In this document: piece by piece, positions 5,871 through 15,800 of the stretch
Layout of the letters: each line of letters starts with the position of its first letter
Position numbering within the stretch: the stretch's first letter is position 1
Assembly: GCA_016201205.1 (NCBI GenBank)
Contig: JACQDF010000125.1
Location: 1 to 35,615 of the forward strand
Direction of reading: 5' to 3'
Length of the DNA stretch: 35,615 nt
From: Acidobacteriota bacterium
GTDB lineage: Bacteria > Acidobacteriota > Terriglobia > Bryobacterales > Bryobacteraceae
Translations under genes and position numbers: made by a program
The notes under the pieces: model-generated
Told to the model about the DNA's origin: nothing
Databases searched by the model: none
Seen by the model: only the letters and a program-made list of their open reading frames with translations

Positions 5871-8381
5871 ATGAAGGACTTAGCTTTGATCCGCGAGATC
5901 GAAAAAGAAGCCTGGCGCGTATATCTAACGCAGTACAATCTTGCCGCCGATTCTTATGAGCGAACGCACACACGCATGCACAGCAACCCGAACGATCTGA
6001 TTGTGCCATTGAGCCGCCCGCTGGCGCGCGCGGTTCGATGGGCATGCTGGGTTGTGCTGGTTGCGGCGACCCACGGTCAAACGCCCTTGAGTCTCGAGGA
6101 GGCCGGGCGGCGCAAGCCACAGGATCTTTCCCCGTTGCATGAAGGGCGGGAAGTCGTGATCCACGGCGTTGTTTCGTCCAAGCCGGTCTTGTTCGAGGAA
6201 CACGCGCACTTGCCGGTTCGCGACGAAAGCAATTCGGCGATGACGCTGGAAGCGCCGGATTTCATGTTTGAACGGCTGGCAGTCGGAGAGCGTCTGGAAG
6301 TGCGGGGAATCGTGGGGCAGCGCGGCGGAGTCCCGGTGCTGCGGCCGGTGCAGTTGAGAACGGTGGGCCATACCGATCCGCCGCGACCGGCATGGCGGCG
6401 GATCGAGCAGTTGCAGACGCCAGCCGCAGTGGGCGTGGTGGCAATGATTGAAGGCCGGGTGATGGCGCTCGGCGAGGATACCGGGGGCGAGTACCTGTTG
6501 CTGGAAGGCGGCCAGCCCGTTCCTTATCCTGTCTACCTGTCGCGGGTGGCGCAGCGTTTTGGAACGGGCCTCGGCCGGTTCAGGGTGGGAGATCGCGTCA
6601 AGGCGATTGGCTTGGCAAGCCAGGCCTCATACGACCCGCCGCACACGGGCAAGTTCCGGATGGTGGTCCCGGATGCGGCTTCTCTCGATCTGATCGAGCG
6701 GAATTGGTTCGTGACGCCGCAGACGCTGATGCTTGGCGTGATCAGCCTGATGGTGCTGGCGCTCTGGGTATACCGGCGAAACCTGCGGAGCTCGATGAAG
6801 AGGCGGACCGTTCGGCGCGTCCATGGGTTCTGCGAGGAATTGCTGACGGCGACAACGCCGGAAGAGGTCTTGCGCAAACTTCGCACCCTCGGGCCTCGTG
6901 CGCTGCAGGTCAGCAGTCTCGAGCTGTACCGCTTTGACCGCCCGGCGCAGGCTTTGCGCCCTCTGATTGGGAGCCGGCAGAGCGAAGACATTCCCGCCAG
7001 TCTGGACGGAACCGACCGCAGCATCGTGAACCCGGTGGCGGTGTGTTTTCGAAACCGCACGCCATTGAATATCACCGACACGCGGCGCAGCCCGCTGGTC
7101 GGCGATAAGCAACGCGAGAAAGCGCCGCGCAGTATGGTGCTGTTGCCGATGGTGGCCCGGGAGGAGATGGTGGGGGTGCTCGAGATCGCCCAGCAGGACT
7201 TTCCGCGGATGCTGGGCCACGAGGAGCTGGCGGCCATGCAACACCTGGCCAACCAGGTGGCGATGGTGCTGAAGCTGCTCGAACAGCAGGCGCGGCGGGA
7301 TCAGATCATGCGCAGCGAAAAGCTGGCCGCGACCGGACAGATCCTGTCGGGCGTGGCCGGCGAGCTGAAGGCGCCGCTGGAATCCATTCTGTCGCAGGCG
7401 CACCGGCTGCTGGAGAACGGCGATGGAGAAGCACGCGCGATTCTGAACGAATCCCTGAAGGCGGCCTCGATCCTCACCCAGTTGAGCCGCGTGATGGACC
7501 GGGAAGAGGGCGAGGTGACGCCGGTGGAGATGAACGGCCTGCTACAGAGGCTGCTGGAGCCGTTAGAGAAGGATTGGAAGCAGCAGGAGCTGCGGCTCGA
7601 GCTCCAATGGTCCCGCCAGCCGCTGTGGGTGCTGGGGCAGACAGGGCAATTGGAACAAGTGCTCAAGAATCTCATTCTGCTGGCGGCTCGCTCGGCGAGG
7701 TCTTCGCTCGATCGCAGCCTGCGAATCGAAACGGCCGTTTCCTCGAAGCGAGTCATGGTATCCGTCCGGTATGGGGCTTTGCTGTGTGACGAAAGTTTTG
7801 CACCGGGGCCGGGGACGCTTCCGTATGAACAGGAGGCGCTGGGCTTCGGCGTCTGCCGCGGGATTCTGCACGGGCTGGGAGGGGACGTGCGGATCGCGAC
7901 TGCCGGGGAATCCTCGTGCCGCGTCGAGATCGAGCTTCCAGCGGCCTTTCCGGCGCTGCCGAGCGAGCCAGCCCCGCGTCCGGCGGCAGGGAGCTCGCGT
8001 CCGTTGACCGCTCTGCTGCTCGAGCCGGACAGCGCCAGCGCACGGAGGCTCGTTTCCTACTGGTCGAGCAACGGGCACCGGGCCGTGCCGGTTCACAACG
8101 AAGCGGAAGCCTTCGAGCTGTTGCGGCGGCTGCGCATCGATGTGGTGTTCTCCGCGGTCCGGGTTGGGACCACCAATTGGGTCGATCTGTTCGACCGGCT
8201 GCGGGATCAGGTCCCTGCGTTCGTGCTGCTGACCGAAGGCCTGGAGTCGGAAGTCTCGATGCTGTTCCCGCAGGGAGAGGGGTTCGTACTGCGCAAGCCG
8301 ATGGAAACCGGGGAAATCGAACGGCTCATCGAGAGAATCCAGCAGCGGGTGGATGCGGCCTCGCCGGCTGCTTCCCGGTAG
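5871..8381 (+). CDS. Degenerate hybrid histidine kinase: OB-like sensor region, GAF, pseudo-kinase and pseudo-receiver
   Basis: 836 aa as read. There is a hydrophobic segment at 52-68 and an extracytoplasmic region at about 70-277 that looks like two OB-fold-like units (REVVIHGVVSSKPV and VAMIEGRVMAL). A second membrane segment spans 283-301. A GAF domain follows (about 315-468), then a HisKA-like dimerisation segment (476-540), an ATPase-like region (about 550-690) and a receiver-like domain (711-825). Key residues are lost: the H-box His is Gly497, the N-box Asn is Leu604, the D-box reads VRYGA (Tyr634 for Asp) and the receiver phospho-Asp is Ala762. Thr788 and Lys809 remain. It is probably a non-catalytic scaffold or sensor. 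The start is uncertain: the 5871 ATG overlaps a -10-like TAGAAT and lacks a Shine-Dalgarno. Codon 36 (ATG) or codon 47 (TTG) would give a better signal-anchor. Confidence 0.82.
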   Translation: MKDLALIREIEKEAWRVYLTQYNLAADSYERTHTRMHSNPNDLIVPLSRPLARAVRWACWVVLVAATHGQTPLSLEEAGRRKPQDLSPLHEGREVVIHGVVSSKPVLFEEHAHLPVRDESNSAMTLEAPDFMFERLAVGERLEVRGIVGQRGGVPVLRPVQLRTVGHTDPPRPAWRRIEQLQTPAAVGVVAMIEGRVMALGEDTGGEYLLLEGGQPVPYPVYLSRVAQRFGTGLGRFRVGDRVKAIGLASQASYDPPHTGKFRMVVPDAASLDLIERNWFVTPQTLMLGVISLMVLALWVYRRNLRSSMKRRTVRRVHGFCEELLTATTPEEVLRKLRTLGPRALQVSSLELYRFDRPAQALRPLIGSRQSEDIPASLDGTDRSIVNPVAVCFRNRTPLNITDTRRSPLVGDKQREKAPRSMVLLPMVAREEMVGVLEIAQQDFPRMLGHEELAAMQHLANQVAMVLKLLEQQARRDQIMRSEKLAATGQILSGVAGELKAPLESILSQAHRLLENGDGEARAILNESLKAASILTQLSRVMDREEGEVTPVEMNGLLQRLLEPLEKDWKQQELRLELQWSRQPLWVLGQTGQLEQVLKNLILLAARSARSSLDRSLRIETAVSSKRVMVSVRYGALLCDESFAPGPGTLPYEQEALGFGVCRGILHGLGGDVRIATAGESSCRVEIELPAAFPALPSEPAPRPAAGSSRPLTALLLEPDSASARRLVSYWSSNGHRAVPVHNEAEAFELLRRLRIDVVFSAVRVGTTNWVDLFDRLRDQVPAFVLLTEGLESEVSMLFPQGEGFVLRKPMETGEIERLIERIQQRVDAASPAASR

Positions 8382-8428
8382 CGCACCGTCCCCCGGGCTT
8401 GCCGCGTAGAATGGGATAGAGGTCTGGC

Positions 8429-8908
8429 ATGCTGCGCGCTTTCGTTGCACTTGCTTTTTTCAGCTCTTTGCTTGCGGCCCAGAAATACACCGGGCCGCGC
8501 CCCCCGAAGCAGGACGTGCTGTACCTGGTTCACGCCACTACTCTGGTGGAAACCGAGGCGGTCGAGGCCAGGGAAGAAAAACGGAAAGACGATACGGCGT
8601 ACGTCGTGGACGGGACCACATCGCCCGCCAGGACTCCTCTGGCTGAACCCATCTTTCTGCTCGAAAGCAAGAGTCTGAATGCGCAGAAACTTCAGATGTA
8701 CCGGCTGGAGGTGAAAAACGGCCGCCGGGAGATCGTATTTCCCCCACCGAACAAGCGCCGCAGGGACGCGGCCCGGCCGCTGCATCTTTCCATGAAGCGG
8801 CTGGCCGAAGGATTGTACCGGATTGAAGCGAACGAGTATTTGCAAAATGGCGAGTACGCGGTCACTCCGGAAGGATCGAACCAGGTGTTCCTGTTCCAGG
8901 TGTACTGA
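8429..8908 (+). CDS. Small secreted protein of unknown function
   Basis: 159 aa with a clear signal peptide (LRAFVALAFFSSLLAAQ, cleavage about residue 18). The mature part has an acidic/basic middle (EAVEAREEKRKDD) and a predicted beta-rich second half ending in YAVTPEGSNQVFLFQVY. I recognise no family. A Shine-Dalgarno AGAGG (8418-8422) is six bases before the ATG, supporting the start. It ends only six bases before the Oar-like receptor gene, so the two are almost certainly co-transcribed and probably work together at the outer membrane or in the periplasm. It has no lipobox cysteine. Confidence 0.75.
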   Translation: MLRAFVALAFFSSLLAAQKYTGPRPPKQDVLYLVHATTLVETEAVEAREEKRKDDTAYVVDGTTSPARTPLAEPIFLLESKSLNAQKLQMYRLEVKNGRREIVFPPPNKRRRDAARPLHLSMKRLAEGLYRIEANEYLQNGEYAVTPEGSNQVFLFQVY

Positions 8909-8914
8909 TCCCAA

Positions 8915-11900
8915 ATGATTGGACTCGCCATTGTCATACTCTCCGCGTCCTGCGCTTTTTCACAGATCAGCTCCACCTCGTCGCTCGCCGGAACGGTGAT
9001 GGACACTTCGGGCGCCATGATTCCCGGCGCCTCGATCACGGTGCGGAACGTGAACACGGGAGCTGCCTTTACCACCACGACGGGCGACAACGGCGCGTTT
9101 CTCGTTCCTGTGCTCGCCGTCGGCAGATATTCGGTTGCCGTGACTGCCCCCGGCTTCAAGCAGGCGCAGCTTCACGGCGTGGATCTGGACGTCGGTGTTC
9201 CGGCCAGCGTCCAGGTGACTCTCGAGGTCGGCACGCAGACAGAAACTGTGGTGGTGGAAGGCGCGGCGGCTGTTCTGCAGACGCAGTCGGCCACGGTAAG
9301 CACGACGCTCGGGGGCCGGCAGATCCTCGAGCTGCCCCTCGTCTCGCGCGACGCGCTGGACCTGGTTTTGTTTCTGCCGGGCGTCAATACGCCGGGCCGG
9401 CCGCGCACATCCACCATCAACGGGCTTCCCAAGGGCGCTATCAACATTACACTCGACGGGCTGAATGTGCAGGACAACCTGCTCAAGTCCACTGACGGCT
9501 ACTTCACTTACATCCGGCCGCGTCTGGATGCCATCCAGGAAGTGACTATCTCAACGTCCACGGCGGGCGCCGACAACACGGGCGAAGGCGCCACCCAGGT
9601 GAAGTTCGTGACACGGTCGGGGACCAATGAATACCGTGGCAGCGTCTATGAGTATCATCGCAACCCGGCCTTGAATGCCAATTATTGGTTCAACAATCGC
9701 GACCTGCCGCCCGACCCGCGGACGGGCAAGGCGCCACGCCAGAAAGTGCTCCTGAATCAGTACGGGGTGCGCGCCGGCGGGCCGCTCTCGATCCCGAAGC
9801 TGTTCAGCGGCAAGAACCGCGCATTCTTCTTCCTGAACTATGAAGAGTACCGGCTTCCCGAGCAGGCCACGCGCAACCGCACGATTTTCCATGCGGAGAC
9901 GCAGGCGGGCATTTTCCGCTACAACAGCCAGTCCGGAGTGCGGCGGGTCAACCTGCTCGAGCTGGCGGCGGCCAACGGACAGACCTCGACGATCGATCCC
10001 ATCATCGGCAAGCTGCTCGCCGACATCCGGGCCACAACGCCGGCGGGCGGCGTCGCCGCGCTGGCGGATCCCAACCTCGAACGCTTCACCTTCATCAACA
10101 AGGGAGGACAGACGCGGCGATTCCCCACCATCCGCCTGGATTTCAACCTGAGCTCGAAGCACTCGCTGGAGTACTCGTACAACTATCAGGATTTCGCCGG
10201 TCTGGTGGATTTTCTCAACAATACCGATCCGGCATTTCCGGGGTTTCCGAACCAGGGAAGTCAGGGCTCGAACCGCTTCTCGTCCGTGGTGGCATTGCGG
10301 TCGACCCTGACGGCGCGCATGGTCAACGAAGCACGCTTCGGATTGCTGGGTGGAACGACGCTGTTCTACCCGGAGATCAGCCCAGGGCAATTCGCGGGGC
10401 CGCTGGCCAACCAGGGCGGTTTCAACCTCGGCATCAACGCGGCCGGCATCACCAACGCCACCGTGTCGGCCAGTCCCAGCCGGCGCAACACTCCGGTCAA
10501 GCAGTTCAGCGACAACCTGAACCTGACCAAGGGGTCGCACAACCTCAGCTTTGGCGGGAGCTTCAGCCAGATCAACTCGTGGCAATCCTCGAAAGTGATG
10601 GTGCCGGGCATTACTTTCGGCACGGATACAACCGATCCGGCCGCGGCCATGTTCACCGCCGCCAATTTCCCCGGCGCCTCGGCGACGGATCTGGCCAACG
10701 CCCGCAACATCTACGCGGTTCTGACCGGACGCGCGACCCAGATCACCGCCAATGCGCAGCTCGATGAATCCGGCTCGAAATACGTCTACATCGGCCCCAA
10801 CGTGCAACGCTTCCATGAGCGCGAGTTCGGGATCTACACGCAGGACAACTGGCGGGTGCGTCCGAACCTGACTTTGAATTTCGGCGTGCGCTGGGAGGTC
10901 CAGTACCCCTTCGTGGCGCTGAACAACAAGTACGCCAAGACGACCTACGAAGGGCTGTTCGGCATTTCCGGTCCGGGCAATCTGTTCAAGCCGGGGACGA
11001 TGACGGGCAAGGAAACGCAGTTTGTGCCGCTGCCTCCCGGCGAACGTTCCCACACAGTCGATTACGCAAATCTGGCTCCCGGCGCCGGGCTGGCGTGGAC
11101 TCCCAACTGGGAATCGCGCTGGCTGCGGGCGCTGCTGGGCAGCGGCGGAAAAAGCGTGATCCGCGGCGGCTATTCGATCTCGTACAACCGCGAGGGGGTC
11201 ACCGCCTTCTCGACGCGTCTGAACGGCAATCCCGGCGGCTTCATCAACGCCAACCGCAGCCTGGCGCTGGGGAACCTGGTCACCAACACAGGCAATGACC
11301 GGCTGCCGGTGCTGCTGAGAGAAACCAACCGGCTGGGGCCGCCGCCGTTCTCCGAGATACCGGGCTTCCCACTGACTGGCGCGGTCACCGATGCGGCCAA
11401 CATCATCGACCCGAACCTGAAGATGCCTTACGTGCAAAGCTGGAGCTTCGGCATCCAACGGGAGCTCGGCAAGGACATGGTGGTCGAGCTGCGTTACGTT
11501 GGCAACCGCGCCTCCCGGGCCTGGGGCGCGTTCAATCTGAACGAAGTCAACGTCGTCGAGAATGGATTCCTGGATGAGTTCAAGCTCGCTCAGGCCAACT
11601 TGCAGGCCAACATGGCCGCCGCCCGCGGCGCAACGTTTCGCTACTTCGGGCCGGGGACGGGCACATCCCCGCTGCCGGTCATGCTGGCCCACTTCAGCGG
11701 CGTGGCGGCGGCGCAAGCCGGCGATGCGGCTCGCTACACGTCAGCACAGTTTGCCAATTCCACATACGTGAACACGCTCGCCGTCCACAACCCGGCGCCG
11801 TTCACCTTCATCTCCAATCTGTACACCAACAGCGCAGCGCAGCGGGCCAACGCGCTGGCAGCGGGCCTGCCGGCCAACTTCTTCGTCGTCAACCCGGGCA

Positions 11901-12769
11901 AACTCGGCGGCGCGAACATGCTGACCAACTTCGGAGCCTCGAACTACCACGCCGGCACCGTCGAGCTGCGGCGCCGTTTTTCGCAAGGGGTGTTGTTCAA
12001 CGCCAATTACACCTTTTCCAAAGCGCTGGAGCGGCTGTTCCTGAGCTGGCGCCGCGGTCCGGAGAATGGCATCTCGCCCTTAAGCATCACTCACGCGATC
12101 AAAGGGAACTGGATCTGGGAGCTTCCCGTGGGCCGCGGACGCAGGCTGGCGGGCAATGCCGGCGGCGTGCTTGACCGCTTGGTGGGCGGCTGGGCGGTCC
12201 ACGGCACAGGGCGAGTGCAAAGCGGCACGCCGTTCAACTTCGGAAACGTACGCCTGGAGGGAATGACGCGAAAGGAGTTGCAGCAGGCCGTCGGCATGCG
12301 GTTCGACGACGGCGCCAGGATCGCCTATTATCTGCCCAAGGACATCATCGACAACACGATCCGCGCCAACAACGTGAGCGCGACCAGCGCCAGCGGCTAC
12401 GGAGCACAGGGCGTCCCAACGGGCCGTTCCATCGCCCCGGCGAACTCCGCCAACTGCATCGAGGCGTACACCGGTCAATGCGGTTTCACGCGTGTGCTGC
12501 TGTACGGGCCGGGCTTCACCAGGTTCGACATCAGCGCGGTGAAGAAAGTGCGCCTCACCGAGCGCGTCGCCATCGAGCTGCGCGGCGAGCTGCTGAATGC
12601 GTTCAACAACATCAACTTCATCGTCGGCGATCCGTCCAACGACACCAACAACATCGGCGGTTTTTCCGGCGCCACCTTCGGACAGGTGACGCAGGCCTAC
12701 CGAGACACGTCGACTACCAACGATCCCGGCGGACGGCTGGTGCAGCTCGTGCTGCGCGTCAATTTCTGA
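8915..12769 (+). CDS. Oar-like TonB-dependent outer-membrane receptor (1)
   Basis: 1284 aa. A signal peptide covers residues 1-17 (ending SCAFSQ). A carboxypeptidase-regulatory-like beta-sandwich lies at about 22-105 (SLAGTVMDTSGAMIPGASIT). A plug-like domain follows (about 115-235; NITLDGLNVQDN), then a very long beta-barrel with many aromatic and Asn-rich strands, ending in the outer-membrane C-terminus LVLRVNF. This layout is the Oar/adventurous-gliding-type receptor family that is greatly expanded in Acidobacteriota. Substrates are mostly unknown, with oligosaccharides or peptides proposed. It follows a small secreted gene by six bases. It is tail-to-tail with a second, only distantly similar receptor, 34 bp away. 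Confidence 0.9.
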   Translation: MIGLAIVILSASCAFSQISSTSSLAGTVMDTSGAMIPGASITVRNVNTGAAFTTTTGDNGAFLVPVLAVGRYSVAVTAPGFKQAQLHGVDLDVGVPASVQVTLEVGTQTETVVVEGAAAVLQTQSATVSTTLGGRQILELPLVSRDALDLVLFLPGVNTPGRPRTSTINGLPKGAINITLDGLNVQDNLLKSTDGYFTYIRPRLDAIQEVTISTSTAGADNTGEGATQVKFVTRSGTNEYRGSVYEYHRNPALNANYWFNNRDLPPDPRTGKAPRQKVLLNQYGVRAGGPLSIPKLFSGKNRAFFFLNYEEYRLPEQATRNRTIFHAETQAGIFRYNSQSGVRRVNLLELAAANGQTSTIDPIIGKLLADIRATTPAGGVAALADPNLERFTFINKGGQTRRFPTIRLDFNLSSKHSLEYSYNYQDFAGLVDFLNNTDPAFPGFPNQGSQGSNRFSSVVALRSTLTARMVNEARFGLLGGTTLFYPEISPGQFAGPLANQGGFNLGINAAGITNATVSASPSRRNTPVKQFSDNLNLTKGSHNLSFGGSFSQINSWQSSKVMVPGITFGTDTTDPAAAMFTAANFPGASATDLANARNIYAVLTGRATQITANAQLDESGSKYVYIGPNVQRFHEREFGIYTQDNWRVRPNLTLNFGVRWEVQYPFVALNNKYAKTTYEGLFGISGPGNLFKPGTMTGKETQFVPLPPGERSHTVDYANLAPGAGLAWTPNWESRWLRALLGSGGKSVIRGGYSISYNREGVTAFSTRLNGNPGGFINANRSLALGNLVTNTGNDRLPVLLRETNRLGPPPFSEIPGFPLTGAVTDAANIIDPNLKMPYVQSWSFGIQRELGKDMVVELRYVGNRASRAWGAFNLNEVNVVENGFLDEFKLAQANLQANMAAARGATFRYFGPGTGTSPLPVMLAHFSGVAAAQAGDAARYTSAQFANSTYVNTLAVHNPAPFTFISNLYTNSAAQRANALAAGLPANFFVVNPGKLGGANMLTNFGASNYHAGTVELRRRFSQGVLFNANYTFSKALERLFLSWRRGPENGISPLSITHAIKGNWIWELPVGRGRRLAGNAGGVLDRLVGGWAVHGTGRVQSGTPFNFGNVRLEGMTRKELQQAVGMRFDDGARIAYYLPKDIIDNTIRANNVSATSASGYGAQGVPTGRSIAPANSANCIEAYTGQCGFTRVLLYGPGFTRFDISAVKKVRLTERVAIELRGELLNAFNNINFIVGDPSNDTNNIGGFSGATFGQVTQAYRDTSTTNDPGGRLVQLVLRVNF

Positions 12770-12803
12770 GCGCGCACAACCGGCCCCGGCGGCCCGAGGT
12801 TCC

Positions 12804-15800
12804 TCAAAAACTCAACCGCATGCCGAACTGGATCTGGCGGGGCAAGTTGACCTGGCTCAAGCGAATGCGGCCGAAATCAGCCGACAGAATGCTGGTTTGC
12901 GGACCGCCGAAGACCACCGAGTTGGACGCGTTGAACAACTCGGTTCGGAAATCGACGCCAATGCGTTCGGTGAAAGCGATGCGTTTCTCGATGAGTGCGT
13001 CCCAGCCGAAAGCGCCGGGGATGCGCACATCGGGAACGGTGCGTGAGGCGGTTCCGAACGTGAACTGCGGCGCGCGGCGGAAGGCCGCCGGATTGAAGTA
13101 CAAGGCGCCGTCCTCGATGGTGCGTCGATCGAGGCTCGCTCTCTGACCGGTGGCGTCCGGGCGCTGCCCGCCGCCGAAGGAGTTCGAGTCATTGGGGCCA
13201 GTGACATTGATCGGCGAACCGTTGTCCCACGTGATGAAACTTGCGATCCCCCAGCCGCCCAGCACACGCGCCTGCCAGCCATGCTGGAAATGCTTCCGGC
13301 CGAGCCCGAAGGGCAGGTCGTAGCGGAAACTCAGCCGGGCGACGTCCGGCACATGCTGCAAGCTGAGGGAACGGTCGCAGGGGAAGCAGCGGTTGCTGTT
13401 GAATCCACCCGGGCCAAGGAACCCGCCGAAATCGCCGGTGTTGTCCATCAACTTGCTTTTCGTGTATGCGAACAGCACAGCCAGGCCGCTCGAATAGCGC
13501 CGCTCGACGCGCACTTGGAGGCCGTGATAGGTCGAGTGCCCGGCGGGCGCCTGGCTGCCGGACATGGAAGTGAAGTGAGGATACGGCCTCAGAAGCTGGC
13601 CCCGTTGCACGGTGGAACGGCTGAGGGTGGAGGATGGATCGCTGATAACGCCAAAGAACGGGTTGGGAACCGTCTGGTTGAGCGCCGTGCCAAGCGCCAT
13701 GTCCTGTTCGGAAATCTGGTTGTATTGCACGCCGCTCGGCAACGCGACCGCGGCAGTGCCGGCGTAGCCGACGTCCAGCACCCAGGACCATGGCAGTTGC
13801 CGTTGAATGTCCAAAGACCATTGGGATTGGTACGGCAGCCTCTGCTGCCGGACAGGCCCGCTGATCCCCAGGCCGGCGTTGGTAAGCAGACCGTTGGCGT
13901 TCCCCTCGGGTTTCAGGATTCCCTGGGGGAACGGATTGGCGAGGGCGTAGGTAGGCGTAACGCCATCCGGCTGCGCGGTGAGCGCGCTGGTGGTGCGGCT
14001 GAAGCCTTGTGAAAGGTCCGTGTTGGGGACGAGCGGATGGTGGAACATGCCGAAACCCGTCCGAACCACGGTCCTCGCGTTGAGCTGCCAGCTCAACCCC
14101 AGCCGCGGATCCCAGTTATTGGTGTCGGAGAGCTGCGTGCGGCGGCCGCGGCCCTCGATGCCGACGAAGCCGACGCCGCCCTGAAGGTTGGGATAACCCG
14201 GGACCTGCCGCGCAAGCGGGGACGGCGAGTCGAGGTCCAGGAAAACGTACTCGTTACTGGCTTCGGTCCGCGGCAGCTCGAGGTTGTAACGGACGCCGTA
14301 CACCAGCGTGAGGCGAGGTGTGAGCTTCCACTCGTCCTGCACGTAGAAAGCATAGTAGGGATGGCGGTGCTTCTCGATCGGACGCAGCGTATAGGAGATG
14401 CCCGCGGGGGCATTGAGAAAGAGGTCGGCGAGGCCGTGCCCGGTGCCCGCGGCCGCGGCCTGCGGGTTCGGCCCCGCGGTGAAGGTTCCCGACGCCGAGA
14501 CACCCAGCGGTGAGCTCTGATCGATGATCACGGGGAACAGCCTCCAGTCGAACCCGGCCTTCCAGGTGTGGGCGCCACGGAGCCAGGTGAAGTTCGCGTT
14601 GTACTGCCAGGTGCGCGAGCGCACGGCGTTATAGCCCGTGCCGGTTACGCCGACCTGGGTCAGCCGGCCGATGCTCGTCGTCGGGAAGTACTTTACTCGC
14701 TGCCCCTCGACGGCGGATGCAGGAAGCCCGAGCGTTGTCAGGTCGAAGCCAAAGCTCAATGGCGTGCGGTTGGTTTCACTTTGGGCCATCGAGAAATGGT
14801 GCTGGAAGATCGTTCCCGCGCCAATCGTCCAGGTATGGTTGATCACCCAGTTGATGCCTGGAATGCGGTTCGGGGTCTCCACCGGCGAGGCGAAGTTGCC
14901 ATAGACCAAGGGCTGGGCGTTGATGTTGGTAAACCAGTCGTAGCGGAAAAACAGCGCCTGGCTTCCGGAAAGCTGGTGGTCGAAGCGCAAATCGTAGCGG
15001 TTGGCATCCAGCGAGTTGGCGGCGTTCACGAAGAAGTTGCTGGTGTTGCTCAGGCCGAGCCCGGGCTGGTTCGGCGTGGGGTAATACGAAAGGATGCTCC
15101 GGGCGTACGTGCCCAGCAGGTTCGAGGGGATCACGTTGCCGGGAAACACATCGCGGATGTAACGGGTGACGCCGGGCGGCCGGTCGGGATCGAGACGCGT
15201 GGTGCGCGGATCGAAGATCCGGATGAGGGCGCCATTGGTGTCAAGCGTGCGCGAGAAATCGCCGCGCCGCTCCGTCTCGGCCGGCACCGTGCCCGTATAG
15301 GCGTTCAGACTGCGCTCACGCAGCCCTTCGTAGGAGAAGAAGAAGAACGTGCGATTTCGTCCGTTGTAGATCCTCGGAATCCAAAAGGGTCCGCCGGCGG
15401 TGCCGCCGAACTGATTGCGCCGGAAGCTGCTGCGGGGCCGGCCGGCGCGGTTGGCGTTGAACCCATTGGCATCGAGCACATAGTTGCGCAGGAACTCGTG
15501 CACACTCCCGTGGAAGTCGTTCGTACCCGACTTGATGGCGAAGCTGATCAGCCCGCCGCCGGTGCGTCCGAACTCGGGGGCGTACGGGCTGGTGTTCACT
15601 TTGAACTCCTGGATGGCATCGACCTGGGGAATGGCGGAGACCTGGTTGTTGTAGGTGCCGGTGTTGGCCGCGCCGTCAATCACGATCTCGTTGGTGCCGC
15701 CGCGCCCGCCGTTGATCCGGAAGTTGTTGGTGGTGGACTGGCTGGCGGTGTTGTCACCGGCGAGGCGTCCGGTGGTCACGCCCGGAGTGAGCGTAAGCAG

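Noticed and set aside
9551..11716. Minus-strand open frame of 721 codons opposite receptor 1
   Set aside because: It lies wholly inside a convincing receptor gene. Its translation is rich in Arg, Ala, Gln, His and Val with no domain, as expected from the complement of GC-rich coding sequence.
12770..12803. Possible terminator between convergent receptors 1 and 2
   Set aside because: AACC/GGTT and GGCC pairings exist, but the stem is imperfect and there is no T-tract.
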